Shown: piece by piece, positions 26,482 through 35,099 of the stretch
Numbering within the stretch: position 1 is the first letter of the stretch
Layout: every line of letters starts with the position of its first letter
Assembly (NCBI GenBank): GCA_021496925.1
Contig: CP053915.1
Coordinates: forward strand, 1,240,001-1,304,000
Source: Acidovorax sp. YS12
GTDB lineage: Bacteria > Pseudomonadota > Gammaproteobacteria > Burkholderiales > Burkholderiaceae_C
Direction of reading: 5' to 3'
Length of the DNA: 64,000 bases
Made by a program: the position numbers and the translations under genes
The notes under the pieces: model-generated
Database searches by the model: none
Seen by the model: only the letters and a program-made list of their open reading frames with translations
What the model was told of the DNA's origin: nothing

Positions 26482-27321
26482 ATGACAGCGTCAGGAAAAG
26501 TGGCTGCCTCCGTGCGCACGTTCGTGTCCGATGTGACCGACGGTTTTCTTGAAATCACCCATAACAGCTTCGCCCTCCTGGGCCTGGCTGTGGCCTTCGT
26601 GGCCCTGACCCTGGTGGCGCGCCCCGACCTGCGCCAAACCGGGGAAGAAGAGCTGCGCGGCTGGCTGCAATCGCGCCAGGCGGCGCTGCTGGCCGCGCCC
26701 ATCGAGCCGGACGCCATTGAGCGCGCCACGGCTACCAACCCTAAGGATCTGCCGAAGGAGCAGGCCACCGTGGCCTATTGGCTGAGCAAGAAATACCGCG
26801 TCGCGCCCGAACCAATCGCCGCGCTGGTATCCGAAGCCTACGAACTGGGCACGCGCAACAAGCTGGACCCGACGCTGATCCTGGCCATCATGGCGATCGA
26901 ATCGAGCTTCAACCCCTTCGCCCAGAGCGCCGTGGGCGCCCAGGGGCTGATGCAGGTGATGACCCGCGTGCACCAGGACAAATACCAGCATTTCGGCGGC
27001 CATCTGGCCGCGTTCGATCCGGTGAGCAACCTGCGCGTCGGCGTCACAGTGCTCAAGGAGTGCATCGCACGCGCCGGTTCCCTCGAAGGCGGCCTGCGCT
27101 ACTACGTGGGCGCGGCCAACCTGGAAGATGACGGCGGCTACGCCATCAAGGTTCTGGCCGAACACATGCGCCTGCGCCAGGTCGCCGCGGGCCGCGCGGT
27201 TCCCATGAACCAGCCCCAGGGCCCGATGCTCTCCACCCAGGCGCCAGCGCCGGCGCCGGCCCCCGCGGCAACCGCCAGCACCTCGGACAAGGTGGCCATG
27301 CTGTCGGATTCCAGCCTGTAA
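26482..27321 (+). CDS. Membrane-anchored lytic transglycosylase (SLT domain)
   Basis: 279-aa peptidoglycan-cleaving enzyme. An N-terminal membrane helix (about 28-46, SFALLGLAVAFVALTLVA) anchors it. The SLT/lysozyme-like domain spans about 110-235 with the catalytic Glu in AIESSFNPFAQSAVGAQGLMQ (IESSFNP motif), then the GLMQVM motif and the conserved GLRYYVGA stretch. The C-terminus is a Pro/Ala linker (APAPAPAPAA) ending MLSDSSL. GGAAGAG ribosome site. It stands alone, followed by the riboswitch-controlled glyA. Confidence 0.9.
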   Translation: MTASGKVAASVRTFVSDVTDGFLEITHNSFALLGLAVAFVALTLVARPDLRQTGEEELRGWLQSRQAALLAAPIEPDAIERATATNPKDLPKEQATVAYWLSKKYRVAPEPIAALVSEAYELGTRNKLDPTLILAIMAIESSFNPFAQSAVGAQGLMQVMTRVHQDKYQHFGGHLAAFDPVSNLRVGVTVLKECIARAGSLEGGLRYYVGAANLEDDGGYAIKVLAEHMRLRQVAAGRAVPMNQPQGPMLSTQAPAPAPAPAATASTSDKVAMLSDSSL

Positions 27322-27347
27322 GCCGCGGGCCAGGGCACGGCCTCAGC

Positions 27348-27353
27348 TACACT
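27348..27353 (+). promoter_or_regulatory. Putative -10 of the glyA riboswitch transcript
   Basis: TACACT just before the aptamer start. No clear -35 seen. Confidence 0.35.
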
Positions 27354-27359
27354 AGCGGG

Positions 27360-27512
27360 CGTACGCGACTGGCGATAGGCGCGGCGCCCTGGCAAAGCCA
27401 AGGCACCGCCGCTGACGTGGAAACCAGCAGGAAACCTTTCCTGTGACCACTGGGGAGCGTACCGCGCGGGCCCTCCACCCCGCAGCGTTTCAGCCGTTCG
27501 CCTGGGCAGCCC
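27360..27512 (+). ncRNA. ZTP/ZMP (pfl-type) riboswitch upstream of glyA
   Basis: Conserved blocks of the pfl motif occur in order. GCGACTGGCG is at 27364. ACGTGGAAACCA forms the first pseudoknot half. CCACTGGGGAGCG is around 27448-27460, and CCGTTCGCCTGGGC is at about 27494-27507. This class binds the purine intermediates ZMP/ZTP and typically precedes glyA, folD or purH, so glyA is a fitting target. A short hairpin CCCTTG-TTTCTC-CAAGGG (27510-27527) follows, then the ribosome site AAAGGA; expression control at translation or early termination is plausible. Confidence 0.85.
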
Positions 27513-27549
27513 TTGTTTCTCCAAGGGACTCCAATGCAAAAGGACTGCC

Positions 27550-28794
27550 ATGTACCAACGCAATATTCTTGTCGAACAAACCGATCCCGAGCTCTTTGCC
27601 GCCATCCAGGCCGAGAACAAGCGCCAGGAAGAGCACATCGAGCTGATTGCCAGTGAGAACTACGCCTCGCCCGCCGTCATGTGGGCCCAGGGCACGCAGC
27701 TGACCAACAAATATGCCGAGGGCTACCCTGGCAAGCGCTACTACGGCGGCTGCGAATACGTCGATGTGGCCGAGCAACTGGCCATCGACCGCGTCAAGCA
27801 GATCTTCGGCGCCGATGCCGCCAACGTGCAGCCGCACTGCGGCGCCTCGGCCAACGAGGCCGTGTTCCTGGCCTTCCTCAAGCCCGGCGATACCATCATG
27901 GGCATGAGCCTGGCCGAAGGCGGCCACCTGACGCACGGCATGGCGCTGAACATGTCGGGCAAGTGGTTCAACGTGGTCTCCTACGGCCTGAACGCCAAGG
28001 AAGAGATCGACTACGACGCCATGGAAGCCAAGGCGCGCGAGCACAAGCCCAAGCTCATCGTGGCCGGCGCCTCGGCCTACAGCCTGCACATCGACTTCGC
28101 GCGCTTCGCGAAGATCGCCAAGGAAATCGGCGCCATCTTCATGGTGGACATGGCCCACTACGCCGGCCTGATCGCCGCCGGCGTGTACCCCAACCCGGTG
28201 CCGCATGCCGACGTGGTCACCTCCACCACACACAAGAGCCTGCGCGGCCCGCGCGGCGGCATCATCCTCATGAAGGCCGAGCACGAGAAGGCCATCAACA
28301 GCGCCATCTTCCCCGGCCTGCAGGGCGGCCCGCTGATGCACGTCATCGCAGCCAAGGCCGTGGCCTTCAAGGAAGCGCTGCAGCCCGAATTCAAGGCTTA
28401 CCAGCAGCAGGTAGTGGCCAATGCGCGCATCGTGGCCGAGACGCTCACGCAGCGCGGCCTGCGCATCGTCAGCGGCGGCACGCAAAGCCACGTCATGCTG
28501 GTGGACCTGCGCTCCAAGGGCATCACGGGCAAGGAAGCCGAGGCCGTGCTGGGCCAGGCGCACATGACGATCAACAAGAACGCCATCCCCAACGACCCCG
28601 AGAAGCCGATGGTGACCAGCGGCATCCGCGTGGGCACGCCGGCGATGACCACGCGCGGCTTCAAGGACGAAGAGGCGCGCGCCACGGCCCACCTGATCGC
28701 CGACGTGCTGGACAACCCGCGCGACGAAGCCCACATCGCCGCCGTGCGCGCCAAGGTGCACGCGCTGACCAGCCGCTTCCCCGTCTACCGCTGA
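27550..28794 (+). CDS. glyA: Serine hydroxymethyltransferase
   Basis: PLP enzyme interconverting serine and glycine with tetrahydrofolate, 414 aa, family length. The PLP lysine is Lys229 in TSTTHKSLRGPRGG. The substrate/folate motifs ELIASENY (31-38) and GKRYYGG (61-67) are intact. Preceded by a ZTP riboswitch that links one-carbon supply to purine synthesis. nrdR follows 13 bp downstream and is probably co-transcribed. Confidence 0.97.
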   Translation: MYQRNILVEQTDPELFAAIQAENKRQEEHIELIASENYASPAVMWAQGTQLTNKYAEGYPGKRYYGGCEYVDVAEQLAIDRVKQIFGADAANVQPHCGASANEAVFLAFLKPGDTIMGMSLAEGGHLTHGMALNMSGKWFNVVSYGLNAKEEIDYDAMEAKAREHKPKLIVAGASAYSLHIDFARFAKIAKEIGAIFMVDMAHYAGLIAAGVYPNPVPHADVVTSTTHKSLRGPRGGIILMKAEHEKAINSAIFPGLQGGPLMHVIAAKAVAFKEALQPEFKAYQQQVVANARIVAETLTQRGLRIVSGGTQSHVMLVDLRSKGITGKEAEAVLGQAHMTINKNAIPNDPEKPMVTSGIRVGTPAMTTRGFKDEEARATAHLIADVLDNPRDEAHIAAVRAKVHALTSRFPVYR

Positions 28795-28807
28795 AGCGGC
28801 CCGCGCC

Positions 28808-29254
28808 ATGAAGTGCCCGTTCTGCAGCCACCCCGAGACGCAAGTCGTCGAAACCCGTGTGGCAGAGGACGGGGACTTCATCCGCCGCCGCCGCCAGTGC
28901 GGCGCCTGCGACAAGCGCTTCACCACCTACGAGCGGCCGGACGTGAGCTTCCCGGCCATCGTCAAGAAGGACGGGCGGCGCGTCGAATACGACCGCCGCA
29001 AGCTCCAGGGCTCGTTCGCCATCGCGCTGCGCAAGCGGCCGGTGAGCACCACGCAGGTCGATTCGGCCATCGAGCGCATCGAGGAACGGCTGCTCAACCT
29101 GGGCCAGCGCGAGGTGCTGTCGAGCCGCATCGGCGAGTTGGTCATGCGCGAGCTGCAGAAGCTCGACAAGGTGGCCTACGTGCGCTACGCGAGTGTGTAC
29201 CGCAGCTTCGAGGACATCGACGAGTTCAAGACCCTGGTGGACGAAGTACGCTGA
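28808..29254 (+). CDS. nrdR: Transcriptional repressor NrdR
   Basis: 148-aa regulator of ribonucleotide reductase genes. It has an N-terminal zinc ribbon (MKCPFCSHPETQV...CGACDKRFTTYE, four Cys) and an ATP-cone domain (about 49-139; VKKDGRRVEYDRRKL). Downstream of glyA, an arrangement frequent in betaproteobacteria. Confidence 0.96.
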   Translation: MKCPFCSHPETQVVETRVAEDGDFIRRRRQCGACDKRFTTYERPDVSFPAIVKKDGRRVEYDRRKLQGSFAIALRKRPVSTTQVDSAIERIEERLLNLGQREVLSSRIGELVMRELQKLDKVAYVRYASVYRSFEDIDEFKTLVDEVR

Positions 29255-29285
29255 ATGCGTGCTGCGTACAACAGCCGGTCACTCC

Positions 29286-29338
29286 TGAAAACATAGCTGC
29301 CAGCGCTTGCCCCGCAAGCGTTGGAGCCGTTTTTCATT
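29286..29338. repeat. AGCGCTT palindromic repeat (convergent gap)
   Basis: ACATAGCTGCCAGCGCTTGC followed by CCCGCAAGCGTTGGAGCCGTTTTT. It lies between convergent nrdR and the nucleotidase gene; the A-rich left and T-rich right flanks suit a bidirectional terminator. Confidence 0.85.
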
Positions 29339-29351
29339 CACATCTCTGTAC

Positions 29352-31124
29352 TCATGCGCCCACGCGCGTGATGCGGTCCGCCCGGGGCGGCGCCACCGGG
29401 CCGTGGGCACGGAAATAGTCCTCGAACACGTCCAGGTCCTGCCCGCCGCCCACCGCGTCCTGGCCTTCCAGGAACACGGTGAAGTTGTCGCCGCCCGCCG
29501 CCAGGTAGCTGCTGACGACCACGCGCAGCGTGTCCTGCGGCGCGATCGGGCGGCCCTGCAGCGCCAGGCCCTCCACGCGCTGGCCGCGCGGCCGGGAGAG
29601 GTCATAGCGGTAGGCGAAGCCCTCGGACACCGCCAGCACACGCGGGTTCTGCACGGTGTTGCTGCCGCTGTCGAACTGCTGCTCCAGCAGCGCCTGCAAC
29701 TGGGCGCCGGTGTAGCTGCGCACCACCAGGCTGTTGCCGAAGGGCTGGACCGCGAACAGCTGGCCGTAGCGCACCAGGCCCTGCGCATCGGGCAGCAGGT
29801 CGGCGCGCACGCCGCCCGGGTTCATGAAGGAAATCTGCGCCCCGCCGCGCTCCGGCGCGCGCGTGGCGGCCAGTTGGGCATCGGCGATCAGGTTGCCCAG
29901 CACCGACTCGCCCGAAGGCTGCCGCCGGCGCAAGAACGGCCCGCTGGCCTGCCCCACCGGGCGCTGCGCCAGGGGCACGGCCGCTTCGCGGTAGCGCTCC
30001 ACCAGGCGCGCCACGCCCGCATCGGGGGCGAACACCGGAAAGCCCGGGTGCAGCTCCACGCGCCCCTGCGCGCCGGTGAACGGCTCGCCCTGCACGATGA
30101 CCTGGCGCGCGCTCTTGCGCACCACGCGGCGCGCCCGCGTGTCCACGGACAGACGGATTTCGGTCAGCAGCGTGCCGTAGTAGCCCGCGCTGGTGAGCAG
30201 GAAGGGCCGCGCCGCGTTCACCCGCCCGTAGTCGCAGACGTAGGCCTGGTGGGTGTGGCCCGACACCACCACGTCCACCGCCGGGTCGAGCCGCTCCAGG
30301 ATGGGCACGATGTCGCCGCTCAGGCCCTCGCAGCCGGGCGCGGTGACCGGCGCATCGGCGCGGCCGCCTTCGTGCACCACGGCCACGATCACGTCGGCGC
30401 CCTGCGCGCGCAGCAGCGGCACCAGCGCGTTGGCGGTCTCTGCCTCGTCGGCGAAGCGCAGCCCGGCCACGCCGCTGGGCGTGACCATGGTGGGCGTGGC
30501 GCGCAGCGTCAGGCCGATGAAGCCGACGGTGATGGTGGCGCCACTCTCGCTGAAGCGCTTGAGCCCCGTGGCGGGCAGCAGGGTCTGGCCGTCGGCGCGC
30601 AAGGTGTTGGCCGTGAGGATGGGAAAGCCCGCGCCCGCGAACGGCTGGCTGAGCTGGCAGGGCTCGCGCACGGTGTGCTTCTCGCAGCCGCCCTGCTGCA
30701 GCCGCAGCAGCTCGCGCCAGCCCCGGTCGAACTCGTGGTTGCCGGCGGCGTGGAAGTCCACGCCCATGGTGTTGAAGGCCTCGACCGTGGGTTCGTCGAG
30801 GAACAGCGCCGACACCAGCGGCGACGCGCCCACCATGTCGCCCGCCGATACCACCGCATGGTGCGGGTGGCGCGCCTTGAGCGCGGCGATGGCGCTGGCG
30901 AAGTGCGCCGCCCCGCCCGCCGGCACCTGCGTGGCGCCGGTGCTGGCGGGCACCGGCACGGCCAGGCGCGGCGGCTCCAGGTTGCCGTGGAAGTCGTTGA
31001 AGCCGATCAGCGCGATATCCATGACCGGCGCCTGCGTGCTGCCACAGCCCGCCAGCACGCCGGCAAGGCCCGCGCACAGCGCCAGCGCCGCGCCGCGCAG
31101 GCGCGCGCCCATGGCCACGCTCAT
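29352..31124 (-). CDS. 5'-nucleotidase / metallophosphoesterase lipoprotein
   Basis: 590-aa periplasm-facing lipoprotein; the signal peptide ends in lipobox LAGC (Cys27). The calcineurin-like metallophosphoesterase domain has GFNDFHGNLEPP, SAGDMVGASPLVS, AGNHEFDRG and SGHTHQAYVC, which carry the two-metal ligands. The C-terminal 5'-nucleotidase substrate-binding domain (about 350-580) includes FMNPGGVRADLL and GGDNFTVFLEG. It likely hydrolyses external nucleotides for salvage. The start ATG (31124) overlaps the aroC stop (ATGA), so it is coupled to aroC although functionally unrelated. Confidence 0.9.
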   Translation of the reverse strand: MSVAMGARLRGAALALCAGLAGVLAGCGSTQAPVMDIALIGFNDFHGNLEPPRLAVPVPASTGATQVPAGGAAHFASAIAALKARHPHHAVVSAGDMVGASPLVSALFLDEPTVEAFNTMGVDFHAAGNHEFDRGWRELLRLQQGGCEKHTVREPCQLSQPFAGAGFPILTANTLRADGQTLLPATGLKRFSESGATITVGFIGLTLRATPTMVTPSGVAGLRFADEAETANALVPLLRAQGADVIVAVVHEGGRADAPVTAPGCEGLSGDIVPILERLDPAVDVVVSGHTHQAYVCDYGRVNAARPFLLTSAGYYGTLLTEIRLSVDTRARRVVRKSARQVIVQGEPFTGAQGRVELHPGFPVFAPDAGVARLVERYREAAVPLAQRPVGQASGPFLRRRQPSGESVLGNLIADAQLAATRAPERGGAQISFMNPGGVRADLLPDAQGLVRYGQLFAVQPFGNSLVVRSYTGAQLQALLEQQFDSGSNTVQNPRVLAVSEGFAYRYDLSRPRGQRVEGLALQGRPIAPQDTLRVVVSSYLAAGGDNFTVFLEGQDAVGGGQDLDVFEDYFRAHGPVAPPRADRITRVGA

Positions 31125-32218
31125 GGCCGTGCTGCGGCGATGGGCGGCACGGCCTGCGCCACGCCGCCGCACTGCGCGCGGTGGCGCAGCGCGTGGTCCA
31201 TCAGCACCAGCGCCAGCAGCGCCTCGGCGATGGGTGCCGCGCGGATGCCGACGCACGGGTCGTGGCGGCCCTTGGTCACCACCTCCACCGGCTGCCCGTC
31301 GATGTCGATCGACGGGCGCGGGCTGAGGATGGAGCTGGTGGGCTTGATGGCAATGCCGACCTCGATGTCCTGCCCCGTGCTGATGCCGCCGAGCACGCCG
31401 CCCGCGTGGTTGCTGGCAAAGCCCCCGGGGGTGAGCGCGTCGCCATGCACGGTGCCACGCTGCGCCACGCTGGCGAAGCCGGCGCCGATCTCCACGCCCT
31501 TGACGGCGTTCAGGCCCATCATGGCGTGTGCGATGTCGGCGTCGAGCCGGTCGTACAGCGGCTCGCCCAGGCCCACGGGCACGCCCGTGGCCTGCACGCG
31601 CAGGCGCGCACCGCAGGAGTCGTGCGCCTTGCGCAGGGCGTCCATGTAGTCCTCGTAGCGCTGCACGTCGGCCACGGGGGCGAAGAAGGGGTTGTTCGGC
31701 ACGTGTTCCCAGCCCTCGAACGGGATGGGCAGCTCGCCCAATTGCGTCATGCAGGCGCGGAATTCGGTGCCGAACTGCTCGCGCAGCCACTTCCTGGCCA
31801 CGGCCCCGGCGGCCACGGTGGGTGCCGTCAGCCGCGCCGAGGAGCGCCCGCCGCCGCGCGGATCGCGCAGGCCGTACTTGTGCCAGTAGGCATAGTCGGC
31901 ATGGCCCGGGCGGAAGGTGCGCAGGATGTCGCCGTAGTCCTTGCTGCGCTGGTCGGTGTTGCGAATCAAGAGCCCGATCGGCGTGCCGGTGGTGCGGCCC
32001 TCGTACACGCCGGAGAGGATCTCCACCGCGTCCGGCTCGTTGCGTTGCGTCACGTGGCGGCTGGTGCCGGGGCGGCGGCGGTCCAGGTCGTGCTGGATGT
32101 CGGCCGCGCTCAGTGCCATGCCGGGCGGGCAGCCGTCGATCACGCAGCCAATGGCCGGGCCGTGGGATTCACCGAAGTTGGTGACGCAGAAAAGGGTGCC
32201 TAGGGTGTTGCCGCTCAT
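31121..32218 (-). CDS. aroC: Chorismate synthase
   Basis: 365-aa FMN-dependent enzyme making chorismate from EPSP, last step of the shikimate pathway. N-terminal MSGNTLGTLFCVTNFGESHG with the conserved GESHG; HADYAYWHKYG and GGGRSSAR motifs; a GGISTGQDI block. Normal length. Followed by the overlapping nucleotidase gene. Confidence 0.97.
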   Translation of the reverse strand: MSGNTLGTLFCVTNFGESHGPAIGCVIDGCPPGMALSAADIQHDLDRRRPGTSRHVTQRNEPDAVEILSGVYEGRTTGTPIGLLIRNTDQRSKDYGDILRTFRPGHADYAYWHKYGLRDPRGGGRSSARLTAPTVAAGAVARKWLREQFGTEFRACMTQLGELPIPFEGWEHVPNNPFFAPVADVQRYEDYMDALRKAHDSCGARLRVQATGVPVGLGEPLYDRLDADIAHAMMGLNAVKGVEIGAGFASVAQRGTVHGDALTPGGFASNHAGGVLGGISTGQDIEVGIAIKPTSSILSPRPSIDIDGQPVEVVTKGRHDPCVGIRAAPIAEALLALVLMDHALRHRAQCGGVAQAVPPIAAARP

Positions 32219-32241
32219 AGGGGTGGAATTATCGCGTACTC

Positions 32242-32291
32242 ACAAAAAAATAGCTGCCAGCGCTTGTCTGGCAAGCCCTGGCAGCCGTTTT
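32242..32291. repeat. AGCGCTT palindromic repeat (between co-directional genes)
   Basis: TAGCTGCCAGCGCTTGTCTG followed by GCAAGCCCTGGCAGCCGTTTT, between the CBS-domain gene and aroC, both minus strand. Confidence 0.85.
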
Positions 32292-32304
32292 GGCGCGAAA
32301 AATA

Positions 32305-32763
32305 TCAGGACTGCGCCTGGCTCGGCTCTTCCTGTGGCCAGTCGCGGATATAGGCCTTGAGCAGCTTGTTCTCGAAGTTCTGGCTGTCCACCACGGCCTT
32401 GGCCACGTCGTAGAAGCTGACCACGCCCATGAGCATGCGGTTTTCCATCACCGGCATGTAGCGCGCGTGGCAGCCCAGCATCATGCGGCGCACCTCGTCC
32501 ATGTCGGTCTCCAGCGTGCAGGTCAGCGGCGCGTCGTCCATGGCGGTGCGCACCAGCATGGTGCCCACGCTGCCGCCGTTGCGCGCCAGCACCAGGTTGA
32601 TCTCGCGGAAGGTGAGCATGCCCACCAGGTCGCCGTACTCCATCACCACGAGCGAGCCGATGTCGCGCTCGGCCATGGTCTGCACGGCTTGCGCCAGGTG
32701 TTCATCGGGGTGGACGGTGTAGAGGGTGTTGCCCTTGACGCGCAGGATGTCGCTGACTTTCAT
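32305..32763 (-). CDS. CBS-domain pair protein
   Basis: 152-aa cytoplasmic protein made of two CBS domains (about residues 5-60 and 74-130; LYTVHPDEHLAQAVQTM and LTCTLETDMDEVRRMM). Such stand-alone modules bind adenine nucleotides and act as sensors; no effector domain is present. Starts with MKVSDILRVKG. Divergent from the sulfhydrylase gene by 90 bp. Confidence 0.9.
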   Translation of the reverse strand: MKVSDILRVKGNTLYTVHPDEHLAQAVQTMAERDIGSLVVMEYGDLVGMLTFREINLVLARNGGSVGTMLVRTAMDDAPLTCTLETDMDEVRRMMLGCHARYMPVMENRMLMGVVSFYDVAKAVVDSQNFENKLLKAYIRDWPQEEPSQAQS

Positions 32764-32853
32764 GGCGGTGTCTTCTCAAGAAATGCTCGAAGGAATATAG
32801 CCCACAAATACCCCACAATGGTGCGCGCATTGTTTACCTTGGAGACACCGAAG

Positions 32854-34221
32854 ATGCCCGGATATTCCGACCCTGGCTTCGACACGCTCGCGCTGCACGC
32901 GGGCGCCCAGCCAGACCCCACGACCGGCGCGCGCGCCACGCCCATCCATCTCACGACCTCGTTCGTGTTCGAGTCGAGCGACCACGCCGCCGCGCTGTTC
33001 AACATGGAACGCCCGGGGCACGTGTACAGCCGCCTGAGCAACCCGACCAACGCCGTGCTGGAGCAGCGCGTGGCGGCGCTGGAAGGCGGCGTGGGCGCCA
33101 TCGCCACGGCCAGTGGCCAGGCAGCGCTGCACCTGGCCATAGCCACGCTGATGGGCGCGGGCGGGCACATCGTGGCCAGCACGGCGCTGTACGGCGGCTC
33201 GCACAACCTGCTGCACTTCACGCTGCGCCGCTTCGGCATCGAAACCACCTTCGTGCCGCCCGGCGACCTGGACGCCTGGCGCGCCGCCGTGCGCCCGGCC
33301 ACGCGCCTGTTCTTCGGCGAGACTGTGGGCAACCCGGGGCTCGACGTGCTCGACATTCCCGCTGTGGCGCAGATCGCGCACGAGGCCGGCGTGCCGCTGC
33401 TGGTGGACTCCACGCTCACCTCGCCCTGGCTCATCAAGCCCCTTGAACTGGGTGCCGACCTGGTGTACCACTCGGCCACCAAGTTCCTCTCGGGCCACGG
33501 CACGGTGATGGGCGGCGTGGTGGCCGATGGCGGCAGCTTCGACTGGGACGCCTCGGGGCGTTTTCCCGAGCTGGCCGCGCCGTACGACGGCTTCCACGGC
33601 ATGGTGTTTTCCGAGGAAAGCAGCGTCGGCGCCTTCCTGCTGCGCGCGCGCCGCGAGGGCCTGCGCGACTTCGGCGCCTGCATGAGCCCGCACACCGCGT
33701 GGCTGATCCTGCAGGGCATCGAAACCCTGCCGCTGCGCATGGAGCGGCACATGCGCAACACCGGGAAGGTGGTGCAGTTCCTGGCCAGCCATCCGTTCGT
33801 GGCGCGCGTGGGCCACCCGCTGCTCGAATCCCACCCCAGCCACCAGCTGGCGCAGAAGCTGCTGCCGCGCGGCGCGGGCTCGGTGTTCAGCTTCGACATC
33901 AAGGGCAGCCGCGCGCAGGGCAAGGCCTTCATCGAGGCGCTGCAGCTGTTCAGCCACCTGGCCAACGTGGGCGACTGCCGCTCGCTGGTCATCCACCCGG
34001 CCAGCACCACGCACTTCCGCATGAGCGACGAAGCGCTGGCGGGCGCGGGCATCGGCCAGGGCACCATCCGCCTGTCGATCGGCCTGGAGGACGCCGACGA
34101 CCTCATCGCCGACCTGCAGCGCGCGCTCAAGGCGGCCGAGAAATCCGCCGCCGCCCCCACGGCACAGGCACAAGCACAGGCACAAGCACAAGCACAAGCA
34201 CAAGCAAAGGCAGGTGCATGA
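32854..34221 (+). CDS. O-acetylhomoserine aminocarboxypropyltransferase-like (MetY type)
   Basis: 455-aa Cys/Met-metabolism PLP enzyme that would use O-acetylhomoserine and sulfide to make homocysteine. The PLP lysine is Lys210 in YHSATKFLSGHG; the GHVYSRLSNPT and SGQAALHLAI motifs are intact. GGAG ribosome site 10 bp before the ATG. The last 20 or so residues are an odd (Gln-Ala) repeat encoded by a hexanucleotide run and absent from the enzyme core. The neighbouring alpha/beta hydrolase overlaps its stop. A second family member, metZ-like, is at 56580-57794. Confidence 0.88.
   Translation: MPGYSDPGFDTLALHAGAQPDPTTGARATPIHLTTSFVFESSDHAAALFNMERPGHVYSRLSNPTNAVLEQRVAALEGGVGAIATASGQAALHLAIATLMGAGGHIVASTALYGGSHNLLHFTLRRFGIETTFVPPGDLDAWRAAVRPATRLFFGETVGNPGLDVLDIPAVAQIAHEAGVPLLVDSTLTSPWLIKPLELGADLVYHSATKFLSGHGTVMGGVVADGGSFDWDASGRFPELAAPYDGFHGMVFSEESSVGAFLLRARREGLRDFGACMSPHTAWLILQGIETLPLRMERHMRNTGKVVQFLASHPFVARVGHPLLESHPSHQLAQKLLPRGAGSVFSFDIKGSRAQGKAFIEALQLFSHLANVGDCRSLVIHPASTTHFRMSDEALAGAGIGQGTIRLSIGLEDADDLIADLQRALKAAEKSAAAPTAQAQAQAQAQAQAQAKAGA
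34160..34212 (+). repeat. Hexanucleotide repeat (CAGGCA/CAAGCA) at the 3' end of the MetY-like gene
   Basis: About eight tandem six-base units encode alternating Gln-Ala at the C-terminus. Unit changes stay in frame, so protein length could vary without a frameshift. Confidence 0.8.
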
Positions 34222-35033
34222 TGTTCTACACCGTCAACGGCGCCCCCGCCTACTGCTACACCGCCGGCAAGCCTTTCGACCCCGCCAGGCCCACGGTGGT
34301 CTTCATCCACGGCGTGCTGTGCGACCACAGCGTGTGGGCGCTGCAAAGCCGCCACCTGGCCAACCACGGCTGGAACGTGCTCGCCGTGGACCTGCCGGGC
34401 CACGCGCGCAGCCAGGGCGAGGCCCCGGCGAGCGTGGAGCAGGCGGCGGATTTCATCGTCGCGCTGCTGGACGCCGTGGGCGCGCCGCGCGCCGCGCTGG
34501 CCGGCCACAGCTGGGGCTCGCTCATCGCCCTGGAGGCCGCCGCGCGCCTGGGCCAGCGCGCCACGCACCTGGTGATGGTCGGCTCGGCCTATCCCATGAA
34601 GGTGTCGCCCGCACTGCTCGACTCGGCCCTGAACACGCCCGAGAAGGCGCTGAAGATGGTCACCGTGTTTTCCTGCAGCACGCTGGCGCCGCCCTCGGGC
34701 GCGGGCTTCTGGGTGTTCGGCGCCGGCATGGCGCTGGGGCGGCGCGTGCTGCGCAGCAATGCCCAGGTGAACCTGCTGCACCGCGGCTTCACCGCCTGCG
34801 ACAGCTACGCCGGCGGCGAGCAGGCCATGGCGGCGGTGCAATGCCCGGTGCTGTTCGTGCTCGGCGAGAAGGACCAGATGACCCCGCCCAAGGCCGCGCA
34901 AACGCTGGTCAACGCCGCGCGCAGCGCCGGGCGCCAGGTGCAGGTGGCGACGGTGCCCGTGGGCCACAACCAGATGACCGAGGCGCCCGACGCCACGCTG
35001 GCGGCGCTGCGCGGCTTCCTGGCGCAAGCCTGA
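34218..35033 (+). CDS. Alpha/beta hydrolase
   Basis: 271-aa serine hydrolase fold. Oxyanion region VVFIHGVLCDH; nucleophile elbow GHSWGS (Ser about residue 98); late catalytic Asp in LGEKDQMTPP and His in VGHNQMTEAP. The start ATGATG overlaps the stop of the MetY-like gene, so the two are coupled. Homoserine O-acetyltransferases share this fold, but the protein is short and lacks their typical motifs, so esterase/hydrolase of unknown substrate is the safer call. Confidence 0.88.
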   Translation: MMFYTVNGAPAYCYTAGKPFDPARPTVVFIHGVLCDHSVWALQSRHLANHGWNVLAVDLPGHARSQGEAPASVEQAADFIVALLDAVGAPRAALAGHSWGSLIALEAAARLGQRATHLVMVGSAYPMKVSPALLDSALNTPEKALKMVTVFSCSTLAPPSGAGFWVFGAGMALGRRVLRSNAQVNLLHRGFTACDSYAGGEQAMAAVQCPVLFVLGEKDQMTPPKAAQTLVNAARSAGRQVQVATVPVGHNQMTEAPDATLAALRGFLAQA

Positions 35034-35050
35034 TCCTGGGAATTCGCGGT

Positions 35051-35099
35051 GTTTCAGGGCGCCAGCGCTTGTACAGAAAGCGCTGGCAGCTCTTATTTC
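35051..35099. repeat. AGCGCTT palindromic repeat (convergent gap)
   Basis: GCGCCAGCGCTTGTACAGAA followed by AGCGCTGGCAGCTCTTATTT, between convergent hydrolase and yihY genes; a near-perfect GCCAGCGCTT / AAGCGCTGGC stem. Confidence 0.85.
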
